The translations under genes were made by a program, and so were the position numbers. Shown here one piece after another: positions 34,003 to 45,605 of a DNA stretch of 64,000 nucleotides. The notes under the pieces are model-generated. The model saw only the letters and a list, made by a program, of their open reading frames with translations. It was not told the origin of the DNA and did not search any database. This stretch comes from Phytoseiulus persimilis. Lineage: Eukaryota; Arthropoda; Arachnida; Mesostigmata; Phytoseiidae. The stretch covers positions 42,594,001-42,658,000 of the forward strand of contig CM075101.1 in NCBI GenBank assembly GCA_037576195.1, in the 5' to 3' direction. Every line of letters begins with the position of its first letter. Position 1 is the stretch's first letter.

Positions 34003-35196
34003 TCACGCCGCTTGGATCTGATCGATCGATGAACAGAAGAAAGCAAAAGAGCTCGCTTCTTGAAACAAAGGGGTGGTCAATATTAGACTTCCATATGTAG
34101 CAATATTGGACAGCATCTCGAGTGCAGTTGCAAAGTTCATGACTTTCGATCGTACCAGCCAACGAACACCGTAGGCGTGCTGGTTTTTCAAGATTGCGTA
34201 GGCATTCACACTTGGGTGCTCTCCGACCCACAGAAGCCGTAACCGTGAACGCTGCCCTGCCATGAGGAGCGATATGCGCTCGGCTAGTGACACCAACGCC
34301 GCGATGGGTACTAAGGAAACGCAAACACTGCTGACGACGTTAGCGACAAGATCACATGGAGCCAGGATTGCCATTGCATCGACTGTGGAGATGTACACGA
34401 AGGAGGTCAAGCAGAAGCAGTCGTGAATATTGTTCATTTTACCGTTCGCTTCTTGGAGCAACCCACAGCAACGCTTGTAAGCGTTCTCAGCTCCATGGAA
34501 ATCTTCTTGCCCCACTGAGATGACTTCGTGACGCAGTTTTTCGTGGAGACTGCGGAGGAACAAGCACAAGATGTACGCGATGCCGTGGTACCGTCCAACA
34601 GTCACGAAGGAAACGTTCATCTCAAGCACCCTCCTCAAAGCGGAGAAATCCGGTCGGAACACTTTTTCATAAGCATTCCATAACCAGATGATACCGAAGC
34701 CGATGGCGTAGAATCTTTGTACTTGCGTCTTCCGTTCGAACTTCATCAAGGTCTGGATGAATCGATGTCTCTTAACTATCCACAATCTCGAAATGAAACT
34801 CATGAGGACACGCGCTTCCGATGAGAATAAAGTGAGCGCTGTGCTTATCGACAATTGCTGTCGAATAGCCGTATCGTACACGATGTAAGCAAATGCAGCT
34901 GCTTCGAAAAACGAGTTCACTACGAAAACTGTGCACGCTGCTGGGCTCTTGCGAATCGATGCCGAGCCGCAACCGCCACCGATGAGCACTGCCACGTTCA
35001 GGCCTCTCATTTTACGAAGGCAGGTCTTCTCAGAATGTGAGTTCGAGGATCTGTGAGGCCCCGAGCCGCCTGCGTGTGATATCTTCCCGCGGAAGTGATC
35101 CTTCACGTCGCCGATGCTACGCATGTGCTCAGTTTCCGAACTCGGAATAACCGTTATTTTCGAATCGATGGAGCGGATCTCGGAGTCGATGTTCAC
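34003..35196 (-). CDS. Gustatory-receptor-like seven-transmembrane chemoreceptor (Gr-1)
   Basis: A 397-codon uninterrupted frame with about seven hydrophobic helices. The N-terminal 60 residues are hydrophilic, as expected for the cytoplasmic N-terminus of insect-type gustatory receptors. Late features are SLVPIAALVSLAERISLLM, RLRLLWVGEHPS and the last helix YGSLILTTPLFQ, shared with the other receptors in the window. Such proteins form ligand-gated cation channels in chemosensory neurons; the ligand cannot be told. It lacks the insect TYhhhhhQF ending, with TTPLFQ in its place. The nearest neighbour is the hAT element 265 bases upstream. No promoter is evident. Confidence 0.88.
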   Translation of the reverse strand: MNIDSEIRSIDSKITVIPSSETEHMRSIGDVKDHFRGKISHAGGSGPHRSSNSHSEKTCLRKMRGLNVAVLIGGGCGSASIRKSPAACTVFVVNSFFEAAAFAYIVYDTAIRQQLSISTALTLFSSEARVLMSFISRLWIVKRHRFIQTLMKFERKTQVQRFYAIGFGIIWLWNAYEKVFRPDFSALRRVLEMNVSFVTVGRYHGIAYILCLFLRSLHEKLRHEVISVGQEDFHGAENAYKRCCGLLQEANGKMNNIHDCFCLTSFVYISTVDAMAILAPCDLVANVVSSVCVSLVPIAALVSLAERISLLMAGQRSRLRLLWVGEHPSVNAYAILKNQHAYGVRWLVRSKVMNFATALEMLSNIATYGSLILTTPLFQEASSFAFFCSSIDQIQAA

Positions 35197-35453
35197 AGGT
35201 CAGGAGGTATTCTTATCCTTTGACGTTAGTGCAGTTTCTTTTGTTCAACGAACCACACTCCCTGGAAGAGATGCATTGTGCAGGAGAGCTCTGCCGAGAT
35301 ACGATGTGCCTGCCGCTTGGACTCATCGGTCTCAAATCTCCATTCGGACTGGGAAGGCCCACGCCAGTGCTGTGTGAGAGAAAGTCTAGCTGAGCGGGAT
35401 CACCGAGCAGAGATTTGAGCGGAAGCTTAGCGAGGGAATCATGTCAAGGAAAC

Positions 35454-35461
35454 GTCATATG
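35454..35461. repeat. 8-bp target-site duplication, left
   Basis: GTCATATG directly before the hAT terminus TAGAGACGCC; identical to the octamer at 36826-36833. Confidence 0.9.
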
Positions 35462-36825
35462 TAGAGACGCCACATGACGGGGCATGTCCTTTTCCGTCCG
35501 GTTTCCGGGATTTCGGGGGAAAATGTCCGGTTTCTGGGATATCGGGAAAAAATGTCAGGAGCTCAGGATTTGAGAAGATAATTTTCGGCGATTGTTGAGA
35601 GCTCCCAATGCTGTAAGATACTGTTTTCGTGGACTCCGCCAATGCGGTGACGTTGTCGAGCATCGTGAACAGGATAGCAATGTCGGTCTCCTCGGACACC
35701 GCTCGATTCAAACTTCTCGTCACGGATCAATGCCCGACAAGCATTGCTGCTGGGAAGAATCTCAGGGTGTTCTACCCGAATGTCCTGCACAATACATGTT
35801 TAGCTCACGCCACCCATCTTGTGTGCGAAACCGTGAGGGAAAGGATGAACAAGGTCAACGAGTTTATAGCCAATATGAAGAGCGTGATAACCAACTCGAA
35901 GAGCGGACTAGAACTTTATCGAGCGATGTTTGGCGATGAACCGCTTCCTCCTAAGCCCGTAAAAACGCGTTGGGGAACCTTCCTCACCGCAGCGTTTCAT
36001 CACTTCGACAATTTCGAAGGGACCAAGTCTTTCGTCTCACGCTTGACAGGAAGAGCCTCCGATATTGCTGCACTCAAAGAAGTCATTCAAGACCCAGAAT
36101 TAGAGGTGCAGTTTAGAGCTATTCAGGTATTCAAACAGCTACGTGGACTGATTAGAACTCTGGAATCTCGGACAATCTCGATGTATGAACAATGGTCCAT
36201 CGTGGAGACCTTGAGGTCGAGTCCTGAAGGGGAATACAAGCATAGGTTCATTTGGATTCTGTCCAAAAACCCAGATTTCAATCGATTATGTCAGTATGAT
36301 GTCGAAACATCACTTTTGGATGTTTGATGGACCGGACTGTACCTCCGTCGTTTCGCCGTCAGAGGACCGGGCGATCTCCGAACATGCCGAGTTTTGTAAC
36401 GCAGAGGTCGAACGTTCATTCTCACTGCTCAGGAGTATGCTCTCGGATCGACGGCACAATCTCTCCGAGTTGAATATCAAGAGATTCCTCTCCATCCAGT
36501 GTAACTCATGTCTCCTATACAACGACGAAGAGTAACCATGCGATCCATTTCCACAAGGCGGATGATTGAAGAACCTGGTGCTCAAATGAGCGCATGTTCG
36601 ATATAATTGAAGAGAGAGTAAAGGTCACGATGATCATCCCAGTGCTCGAGACTCATCAATGCTGCATGGAATGAGGGAAACATATCGAGGCTTGAGCCTC
36701 TCTCTGTCATATCATTTGGTGGATTTGGAAATGTCCGGTTCGATGTCCGGTTTCGGCACTGATCTCCTGTCCGAACCATGTCCGGTTTTCTTGGAAAATA
36801 AATGTCCGGTCATATGGCGTCTCTA
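35462..36825 (+). mobile_element. hAT transposon with intact ends and decayed transposase, 1364 bp
   Basis: Ends are TAGAGACGCCACATGAC and the reverse complement of TAGAGACGCCATATGAC, pairing over about 24 bases, inside an 8-bp direct duplication, the size typical of hAT insertion. TGTCCGG is repeated near both termini, as expected for transposase-binding subterminal motifs. Inside, frame 35629-36327 encodes the C-terminal half of a transposase (LHNTCLAHATHLVCE, VKTRWGTFL) and, after a frame change, 36296-36535 gives CNAEVERSFSLLRSML. The N-terminal BED finger and first catalytic region are missing, so the element is non-autonomous. Confidence 0.93.
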
Positions 36826-36833
36826 GTCATATG
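36826..36833. repeat. 8-bp target-site duplication, right
   Basis: GTCATATG directly after the right hAT terminus CGTCTCTA. Confidence 0.9.
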
Positions 36834-36995
36834 TGTACCCAAAGGGCCACCACCTCGGATATCATGAGTCGTTCGAATAGCAAAGCGGTTATCGTAAGTC
36901 GAGAACTTTCTCACCCTCTCTCCTTTCGCTCATAACGAGAATTCCAATAATCGGATTGATACATTTCCGAAGTCACCCGATCGAATTCGGAGGTG

Positions 36996-37560
36996 TCAGG
37001 CTGGATGCGGGGTGGGATGCTGCTCAAAGGTCATCTGACATCTTGACAAGATCGCTTCCTCTTTGCATCTCGGCCCGTAACTCCTCAAGGAGCCGAATCC
37101 GATTTTTTTCCTTACAGTGAAAAGTTCTCCCATTGGTCCAAACTGCGATCCGAATGCTTTTATCTCCACCCGAAAATCGAGCTTAGTCAGTTTTTCCTGC
37201 CGGGACAAAAAGCAGGACTAGCTCGATTTCGGTTGAAGAAGAGTATTCGGATCCACCCAGCAACTCCGTGGTCGGATTTTTAGACTGGTCTGAGAACTTT
37301 CTGCCATCGTAAAACCTTTCAAATCTGACTTCCTTGAGGAGGTAAGGGGCAAATGCATCCAGGACGTCAAGGTTGAAACGATCGTTCGCGCTTCTCACGG
37401 ATCCTGAGCTAGAAAAGTGGGGTTGCCGAGCGTTTGAGTAGATCATATCCCGCGTAGAACCTGACTCTTCCGAATTCGATCGATTGACTTTCGAAATTCG
37501 TTCATCTGTTTTTTTGAGAAGAGCCAAGAGGGGAGGAGGAATCCTGTACTTCATCAGCAT
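36996..37560 (-). CDS. Possible two-exon gene piece, unrecognised
   Basis: A minus-strand frame 37183-37560 (FNLDVLDAFAPYLLKEVRFE) is followed by a frame after a good acceptor (CTTTTTGTCCCGGCAG, about 37200) that reads KLTKLDFRVEIKAFGSQ, MGELFTVRKKIGFG. The alternating strands recall the lipid-binding-like domain at 9.8 kb, but the phases do not join (a CTGG|GTGGAT donor ends in phase 1, the acceptor frame needs phase 0). It may be a pseudogene. Confidence 0.25.
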
Positions 37561-37689
37561 TCATTATGATTTTTTAGCATCCTGGAGTGGTATTTCGATT
37601 TTACCAAAATGGAACAGCGAATCTTTCAGCCGCTCTAGAAAAAACCATCAGCGGTCGGTTCACGCTGATGTAGGAGAGAGATAGAGATG

Positions 37690-39263
37690 TGCCATACTTC
37701 TAGTTATCGATCGCAGAAAGAATTTGCGGAATCGGATCATTTTTCACCGAGTGATGAGCAAAAGAAGAGAGGCTAAGAAATTTCCCGACTTACGATGACC
37801 ACTCTGTATAGCACGAAATTCTGGAAGCCCCTGAGCGATGAACTCACATAGCCATCCAACATGACAAAACTTCAGTTTTGCGTATCAGGTACAGCGATGT
37901 CGAAATGAGTAACTGCCCAGGAAAGTGCCCGGGTCTTTCTGTTGGCAGGAGCTCCGTCATCAAGTCAGGTTTCCTATAGAAAATACAGATCTAATGCAAA
38001 ATCGTGGAAGATGAGATGCAAGTCATTACTGGAGCTCGTCACATCATGTACTATTGAAGACAGAATTATGTATACTTTTAAACGTAGTCGATCCATGCGC
38101 TCACGAATTAACAATATGCAACTGCATTTTCATCATGCACATCTTGAAAAACTTCCAATCGAGTGCTTCGACTCCCTATGACGACCGAGCTTACTTGATC
38201 GAGGAACGGGAGATCACTCATACTGTTGGAAGAGTTCATGGAAGCACACGTGTCTCAAGGAAGAACAGAACTCGTTCCGAATTTTCGGGAGTGGAGCTCT
38301 GCCTTCAATTGTTCAATGCATGATTCAAAACGCGAGTTCAACATCGACCGAGCTCCTTGTCGCAAAGAAGGGGACTAGTTGTGGGCCCCTTGATCTGCGG
38401 AGCGATCCGCGAGCACGCTTCCTCCGATTATGTTGGGAATTTCCCGGAGCTTTGCGGAGTCCGGATTACGAGCGAGAACCAATTCGCACTCGGGGCGCAG
38501 TGCTGCGCATCGCAAGCATGCAGTCATATAAATACCTTCCAGAATGTCTCCGAGGTCGCTCATCGCTTCCACGAGTGGCACTTCTTTCCTCCCAAGATTT
38601 CCGATACCAGTGGCCAGACAAACGTTGGGAGCACGCTAGGAGGCAGGCATTTTTTCAACGACGATTTTTTCGTCAGTCGGTGGAGCACGGGGATGCGGGT
38701 GGCTGTGTTCTCGCCGAGTCCATTTACAGCTGTTGTGAATTCGTCGAGAACTTGTGCGCAATACAATGCAGCAGGAATCCAGGTGCTCCACCTTGTCAGA
38801 GCCGGCTGAGGAGGCGGGGGTGCGGCGGTGCTTTTTCTTCGAAAAAAGTACTCCTTACGGCCGATCCGAGGAGGCTCTCATTACCATCGCCCGAAAGTTC
38901 TCCAAGATCCGGAAACATCGACGGAATCTCTTCGGGCACGCGATGCGTTGTATGAGTGGGGCATGGTACATGGAGCCCTATAATCGCAGGGCTCATTCTG
39001 TCTTCACAGAAGCAGCACTTGCACTGAGGAGAAGTAGGACTTTGTCATGTTGGGTTGCATTCGAATCGGGCTTACCGAAAATGAATTCATGAATGCTCGA
39101 TGCTCTCGATTGTACAATCCGCAAGTCAGAATGTAAACGGTTGCTCCTGGACCGCATCAATCTAGTGAACGGAAGACTTCCGAAACGACGAGCGCGAACC
39201 CACCATGTCAGCTGTTTCTGCAAGTTATTCGAAAGCTCAATCGCATTCGGAGGAGCGAGCAAA
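37690..39263. other. Stretch without a recognised gene
   Basis: Frames such as 38320-38955 on the plus strand are open but have mixed, low-complexity composition and no domain, signal or splice pattern. Confidence 0.35.
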
Positions 39264-39362
39264 GGGTCTCGGCCATCAAGGCTAGGCCATCGCCCCCTTG
39301 AATTCTCCACGATTTCGACCAGAATCAATCAAATTTAGAGGCTCCCAGATGGGTTACAGCAG
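39264..39362. mobile_element. Partial copy of the 719-bp palindromic element
   Basis: GGGTCTCGGCCATCAAGG followed by CTAGGCCATCG and, further on, CCAGATGGGTTACAGC match the left arm at 32198-32310 in order, with a deletion between. No right arm follows. Confidence 0.7.
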
Positions 39363-40745
39363 ATGAGGTAGAGTCCGCAGTATTAACGCTCTACTTTTTA
39401 CGTTCGATTTGGAAGTGGCGAGCGAAGCAGCGTTGGACGAAATCATGATCATGGTCATGAATATGACCCCCAGATCCTATTGTTATGATTATATGAAGGA
39501 GTTCCGAATGAAGGAGTTCTTCGTTCTTCGCGACTCCATAACACCCGGAAAAATCGAGGATTACCCTACAGTCTGGGGGATAAGGGACTACATTTTTGAC
39601 TGAAAACATTACGGGAACTTCTGCTTGTGTGCACGCATGTGAATCCCGATAGTTTTGCACAGAGTAGCAACGTTCCGTCAATCACGGAAGAATGCCAGAT
39701 CTTGAAAATTCCATCGATGACTGTGAATTCTGGGTGAATTCATGGTTGAAAAAGTAGTCCCTCATCTCCCAGACTTTGGGGTAATACAAATTTTAATCTC
39801 CTCTCCATCCTACCAATGTTCTCGGATCCCATAATTGCGAGTCAAAGAAAACCACTCAAGCGCGTTCCTCGAACCTTGGATACAGATGTTCGAGGCTCAC
39901 TGACACATAGTCCCCTCCCCGAGAACGGGCTTCCAATGGTAGATGAAGCCATGGCCGTGGGCACTTCGGATTTCGAGGCCAGCGAGGAAGAGACTCGAAG
40001 CCTTGTTCATTCTTCATCGAATTCGCGTATCAGAGTCGGAAACTTATCTCCGACTCGCAGTACATCACACGTCAGTTCTCTGTCTAGTACATGATCGGCA
40101 CTGCCTGCTAGACTGGCCAGTGTTATCACTCACAACAAACAACAAAACAAATCTGTTATCTCCCTGCGCATTCCTCGCTCGCAGCTCAATCTGCTTCCTT
40201 GAGAGATGTCGATTCTCATTTTTCATGTTGAAAAACTCGAAAAAAAGAGAAGCAACAATTTTGTCCTGTTGATTTCGTATTCTTCCGCACTGTGCGCCGC
40301 ATGTCTCATGGCTCTGATTGAGAAATGATCAGCAAAAAGAATAGAGATGTTCCTTGGCGAGCGTTCATTGGACCCGCACGTGTTTCCTGTCTCTCTGGAT
40401 GGATCCACGGAGATATTGATTCATATTGGAAATCAAGTAGCACAACTCCGAGTTTTCAGCGTCAATGAAGTTAACTGCGTGGAGATCATCTGATGAAGTA
40501 TTCCGGACTATTCGGAAGGGTATTGGCTCACTGATCGGAAACAAACATTGTTGTTCTCAGTTCTCGAAGATAGCTGCGTTTGCCGCAGGCATTATGAGTT
40601 CCTAATCGGGATGGATACATCGGGAAAACTAACACCCGCATCGTGACTAGCGAGCCGGAGAGCCCCCGGCTACGTGTCCACCGCGCCGAAAATCTTGGTT
40701 CTCCAGGGAGGCCCCCAGGTCGCAAACATCTGACTCAACGATTGT
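39363..40745. other. Stretch without a recognised gene
   Basis: Only short frames. A weak inverted similarity (GGGGATAAGGGACTAC at 39575 against GTAGTCCCTCATCTCCC at 39753) suggests another small hairpin relic around 39575-39775. Confidence 0.35.
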
Positions 40746-40749
40746 GAGG

Positions 40750-41372
40750 GGATGTGAAATTCGAAAAATCGCGATTTCGCGGTTCCGGCGAAACCCAGAA
40801 TATGACCGCCGTTTCCTTCGTCGACAAATGAGCGGTTCCAAAAAAGTTGAGCATCTTCGCCGCGGCAGGGCGGAGGTATCGGCCCCCGAAGATTTGATTT
40901 TTTGGTGATTTTATGGTACTTTTTCTCACGAACTCTTCAGTCTCATGGATGGATAAAGCTGGAATTTCCCTGGAAACGCTCGGGAGCCTCTCGGAATTAT
41001 CACTCGAACTTGTTTCATCGTTGCTCGCCTTGCGAAAAAGTGATTTCGTGTGCTCTGGTGGAAGTTCTGGGAGTCCGAACCATTGAGAAAATCACACATC
41101 GTGATAAAGCCATCAAGTCCTCTCCGCCGCAGCAATCGAACTCATCGCACAGGGGGGAGATTCGCCGAACATTCTATGTACAAGTGACAATTTCGAGAGG
41201 CTTCCGAGCGTTTCCAGGGGAATTCCAGCACATCCGATTCCATCCATGAGACCGTTCAATTGTCGAAAAGCAGTCCATTTTTCGACGAACCCAATGGTTC
41301 CGGGGAGAGAACAGGGGGTTATCATCTTGATTTCGCCGAAACCGTGAAGTCGCGATTTTTCAAATTTCGACC
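40750..41372. mobile_element. Palindromic element centred near 41085
   Basis: The left arm (GAAAAATCGCGATTTCGC, CCGGCGAAAC, CATGGATGG, CCCTGGAAACGCTCGGGAG) returns inverted on the right (CTTCCGAGCGTTTCCAGGGG, CCATCCATGAG, TCGCCGAAACC, CGCGATTTTTC) with indels. The centre contains unrelated sequence. Ends and target duplication are not resolved. Confidence 0.7.
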
Positions 41373-41419
41373 CTTTCAGTAAGGTCGCACGGTGCTTTCT
41401 GGATGATGTTTGGAATGAC

Positions 41420-41539
41420 TGCATCTGAAAGCTGACTAAATTCCGCGCATTTCGTATAGTCTATCATCTTCCTGCGGCTCCTTGGAGCGGAGTTATGAAG
41501 GAGTGAGATTGGAGGCCCAGAACTTTTGCATCCACCCAA
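41420..41539. mobile_element. Right half of the 248-bp MITE family
   Basis: CTGAAAGCTGACTAAATTCC through CCCAGAACTTTTGCATCCAC to CCAA|TA matches the right arm at 54040-54149 over its length. The left arm is absent, so this is a deleted copy next to the palindrome at 40750. Confidence 0.75.
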
Positions 41540-42494
41540 TATATAAACGAACGTCACCGATATTTGCCGATGGATGATACCGTGTTTCGGCTCAAAAATC
41601 AGGCTGTTTTCAAACAGCTCAGAACACGCGGTTTCCTTCTGTTTGAAACTGCGTTGCATGTGTGTGGGTGGCTCCATTTTTTTGACAGTAGATCGACCGT
41701 TTATCACCCAGTGGTCCGATTTCAAGAGCTCTGTTCTTGTGCTGCAACATGATGTTTTCATGGGTACGCGCAGCCAGCGCCCTTCCGACTCAGCGAACTT
41801 TGAGAACGACGTGTCAAGTTGGGAAAATCGGGTCCTCGTTGTAGGTGAAGGGCCAGCCGTTGTAGCTGGAAGTTAACCGTACGGCGCTTCGAGAACCCGC
41901 CGGTGCCTTTCAAGCCAAAGCTTCATTTTTTGGTCGCATCACGTTTTCGTGTACGCGCGGGTAACGCGGTGCCGCTACATTCGAGCGATGTCCCGATTTT
42001 AGCGGAGTCCCGATTCGAGTGGAACGCAGCGGCGCGGGAGACGCTGGTGTGGTTCGAACTCATTTCGAATGTTTCTCCGCCATTTAGGTCCCACCGACAA
42101 GCGAGAATCGGGGTGCCACGAAAGCATAGCGAGCGGCGTCGATAGGCAGCTCTTCATCGGGCGAGAGCTCACAAAGTATTATTTGGTGTGTTGAGCTCCC
42201 GCAAACAATGGTACTCGGAGAGCTAGGTTTTCGTCGATGCCGAGAGCAGAGCTTCGGCACGATTGCATCGCACCCTGATCATCCATTGCGTCCACTAGAG
42301 CCTCAAGTAACGAGGGCTGCAGCTCTTCTTCAGTCATGATCGCCACCGAAAAGTGCCGGGACCCAACTTCAGCGCGAGCCACAGGACCACAGCCGCTGTT
42401 GGCTTCCACTCAGGTCGGAACTTTGCTCGAATCGGGCGGAATCGGGTCACGCATTGTGTGCCGGGGAGATACACCGGGACACGGAGTCTCATGC

Positions 42495-43100
42495 TGATCG
42501 CACTTGATTTGAGCGTAGTCGATTAGGGCGCAGTTGATTTGAGCGAGATCGATTTGAGCGAGGTCGATTCGAGCACAGTTGTTTTGAGCGCAGCGAATTC
42601 ACTCGCGCTGCTGTGAGTGTGGAGTACGAGACAGACGAAAAGGAAAATCCCTCACCTATCCGCTGATTGCAGACCACTCGACGAACAAATAGAGTACGAT
42701 TTCTGGGGGGAAGATGAAGAAGAGAAAGCGAGCCTCATCAGAAACATTCCGCCTCCTCTAGCTAAGCTTCGTCTGTGCGTCTGGTTCATCGAGGGAATGA
42801 CGTCACCGAGGTATCTCATGCCGTCGTCTACTCTCTTCTCTTCATATGCCGCCGGGCAAACGTACTTTCTTTGTTCTTCGAGCAGTCTGCATTCGGCGGA
42901 TTGGTGAGGAATCTTCCTCGTCCTCTATCTCATGCTCCACACTCGAACCAGCGCGAGTGAATCCGGGAGCCGGTTGCGCTCAAATAAACTGCGCTTAGAT
43001 CAACTGCGCTCAAATCAACTGCTCTCAAATCGATCTCGCTCAAATCAACTGCGCTCAAAACGATACTGCGCTCAATTCGATCCGCGCTTGAATCGACTTT
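42495..43100. mobile_element. Foldback-like palindromic element, copy 2
   Basis: Left array 42495-42605 of units like GATTTGAGCGCAGTT; right array 42973-43100 of their complements (AACTGCGCTCAAATC). Inner arms also pair: AATTCACTCGCGCTG at left, CAGCGCGAGTGAATCCGG at right; CCACTCGACGAACAAA against TTTGTTCTTCGAGCAGT. Only about 90 bases at the centre (42740-42830) are unpaired. Structure as in Foldback transposons. No encoded protein. Confidence 0.85.
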
Positions 43101-44090
43101 TTTTTTTATGGGGGTTTCTGAGAATGCGTGATGTGCTCAAATCGACTGACACGGTTAAACTACCACCAGCTTCTGTGCGGCTATCTAGGGTTCTGTTTTG
43201 GCGCTGTGGTTCCGAGAGTTTGCTCTTGAGCAGTACGGAAGTCAAGCCTCTCAAACGCAGCTATTGAAGAATGAATTGGATTCATCTCGTAACAACGGGA
43301 GGTTTCTTCCATAATAATATTGGGCTATTGCTAGAACGCGGCGTATACCCCACCGAGATATTATACCGACGAATCCTCTCTTTTCTTCTGGCGATTGTCA
43401 GCGATGCCATTCCGGTACCCGTTTCTCCTAACAAGGCCACCAACGCCGATTCAAACGCTCATTGTATCCAGCGGAGATACGAGCAACACTCTGGCCGGTA
43501 TCGTGTCTGATTATCGATTTTATTTGAAGCAAGCTCGCCGCAGTCGAGGAAGTTGCATCCTGTGACCTGAGTGTGAAGAATGGCGACCTCTCTTATCAGT
43601 AGCGTCTCCGTCAACGCTCGTCAGTAGAGCAGGACATCTGCAGATGTGAGGATCTTGTTCTCCTTGCACTACTCCAGTAGCCTCTCATCTAGGCGGACAT
43701 TACTCGTCGGTTCTCCAAATTCAAAGATTACTTCAATTCAGTTCTCTGGAGATGAAACTCGATGGAGAACCTCGAAGGAAAGACGAATGACCAGGCAATG
43801 GGTTTTTTGAACGCGAATCTCATCCCATAGACTCCGATCAAGGACCGAAATATCCGCATGAGAGTTCTCTAGCGGCCCCTCTCTCTATTTTCTGTGAAAG
43901 TCACATCTGACGCCTGTGGCCGCTCACTTCCGATATCTAAGTTAGCGCTAGGATCACGGTCCGTGTAGAACCCTGGGGGTACGGATTTCTCAATCGGATT
44001 GCATCCAAGCGGTCTTCGTATTTCAATGATATTCCAATGGTCAAGAAGCAGATTCTTGGACTTGGGCACCTCTACTGTGATGCTCCGAGC
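43101..44090. other. Stretch without a recognised gene
   Basis: Short frames only; I see no domain or repeat with clear ends. Confidence 0.4.
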
Positions 44091-45242
44091 TCAGTGTCCG
44101 ACTTTACTCGGGGTTTGCCCCGCCATATTTGGCCTGGGCTGTTCGTGACAAGACTCGCCAAACGCATCATTCTGTTGGAACAATGGCGTAGTGACCAGCA
44201 GGGAGCTGTATATCAAAGAATTGAGGAACAACGCCATTGCGGATGCGGAGTTCATGATTTTTCCGTCCCAAAACCATCGTATCCCAAGCGAAAATCTGTC
44301 ACTCAACGCTGTGTGTACGTGAGTATTGAGCTCTCTACTCAACCAAAGAGGTCGAATCCCAGATCTGAAGCTCAGCATTAGGTCGTTGATGCGCTGCGCC
44401 AACACGATCAGCCACATCAGGGGGGTGCACAACACGAATATGTTCAAATACATGAACGGGGAGAGATCGCAGCTCGACATCATCAGCATCGCATTATGAA
44501 CGAATATGTAGGCGAACATGGGCAGAACGATGACATCATGAATGTTACCCAGCTTCAAGCTGGCACGCGATAGCGCTCTGCAGTTCTCTCCTAATGTTTT
44601 CAACTCTTCCTCACGGTGTTTCTGAACACGGACGTCGTGTACGTCGCTGCTGGGTGATCTGAACGTCGCTCGACTGGCGTCGCTGCTCTCCAGACCTGAC
44701 AAGGAGGAAATCACTTCGCGGCATCCCCTTGGCCAACTGGGTTTGAGTTCTCGTTGGACGTCACAGAAGAGGAGGATTACGAGATAAGTTACCGCCATGT
44801 ACCGCGTGGTGAACACGCTATAGAAAATAGAGTCCAGGATCGATAGGTAGAGAGGCTTTCGATGACTGTTAACCAAACCGTAGCTGAAGAATAGGATGCA
44901 GTCGATGATCACCGGAAAATACGTTTCCACAGGGGGTTTGCAGTCAGCAGCGAACTTGCGGAGCGTATGAAAATTCCTCTGTGCCCATCTCCGAGTCATT
45001 ACTGCCGAGAAGAAGAATGTCAGGTTCGCTGCTTCGACAACGCAATAGCTCAGTGTAATCTCTTCTCCAAGCTTGAGGCTCACAGAAATATATAGAAAAG
45101 AAGCCATCTCCAGGGCTGGGTCGAAAAGAGCATTCAGGATCTGGAGGAAGTTCGTTCTCGATCTGGATCGAGCTCCGCACAGAGCTATGGCACTCCTTAT
45201 AAGCATCATCGAGTAACGGGAGTCCGCTGTCGGGAACGACAT
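44091..45242 (-). CDS. Gustatory-receptor-like chemoreceptor (Gr-2)
   Basis: A 383-codon frame, intronless as read. It has a short N-terminus, then helix pairs including ALFDPALEMASFLYISVSLK, FMYLNIFVLCTPLMWLIVLA, the RINDLMLSFRSGIRPLW loop, FSLGIRWFWDGKIMN and YSSLLVTTPLFQ. These late segments align closely with Gr-3 1.2 kb away, pointing to tandem duplication. The last 20 residues are hydrophilic and differ from the paralogues, so the true end could be altered. Expected to be a chemosensory cation-channel subunit in the plasma membrane. Confidence 0.88.
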   Translation of the reverse strand: MSFPTADSRYSMMLIRSAIALCGARSRSRTNFLQILNALFDPALEMASFLYISVSLKLGEEITLSYCVVEAANLTFFFSAVMTRRWAQRNFHTLRKFAADCKPPVETYFPVIIDCILFFSYGLVNSHRKPLYLSILDSIFYSVFTTRYMAVTYLVILLFCDVQRELKPSWPRGCREVISSLSGLESSDASRATFRSPSSDVHDVRVQKHREEELKTLGENCRALSRASLKLGNIHDVIVLPMFAYIFVHNAMLMMSSCDLSPFMYLNIFVLCTPLMWLIVLAQRINDLMLSFRSGIRPLWLSRELNTHVHTALSDRFSLGIRWFWDGKIMNSASAMALFLNSLIYSSLLVTTPLFQQNDAFGESCHEQPRPNMAGQTPSKVGH

Positions 45243-45553
45243 CGAAGAATGCTTTACTGACTGTCGGGTGTCTAGATTTACCGAGAAGTGACTAACATCT
45301 TGAAACTCGTCATTCTTTGAGCAAAGTGACTCTGTTTGAATTCAAGGCCACACAGCTTTATTCTCTACGAATCGATTTCTTGCAACTTCTCAAACTTCTC
45401 TTTGCCTCAACTGCTACGGGCAGGAGGAGGTTCCGTATTTGTAATCGACGGGGCGATCTCAAGCCCTCGGCGCCGAGTCGACTCATCATGCTTTGCGCCC
45501 CAGGCCGAGAACCGTTTCCTCCGATAGAACCTGAATATGCCTACTAATGCCTA

Positions 45554-45605
45554 CCCCGAAAACACACACAAAACTTCTCATCGCGAACCGGACGCATCAG
45601 GAGTC
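45554..45605. repeat. 52-bp dispersed repeat beside Gr genes, copy 1
   Basis: A segment from CCCCGAAAACACACACA to CCGGACGCATCAGGAGTC recurs at 60782-60833 with about six differences and no gap. It lies between Gr-2 and Gr-3. Confidence 0.8.

Noticed and set aside
35629-36327. The 232-codon hAT frame as a domesticated host gene
   Set aside because: It lies inside intact terminal repeats with a target duplication, lacks the N-terminal half and has a frame break, so it is simply a transposon remnant.
38320-38955. 211-codon plus-strand frame
   Set aside because: No recognisable domain or hydrophobic pattern. Competing long frames on the other strand and frame suggest chance.
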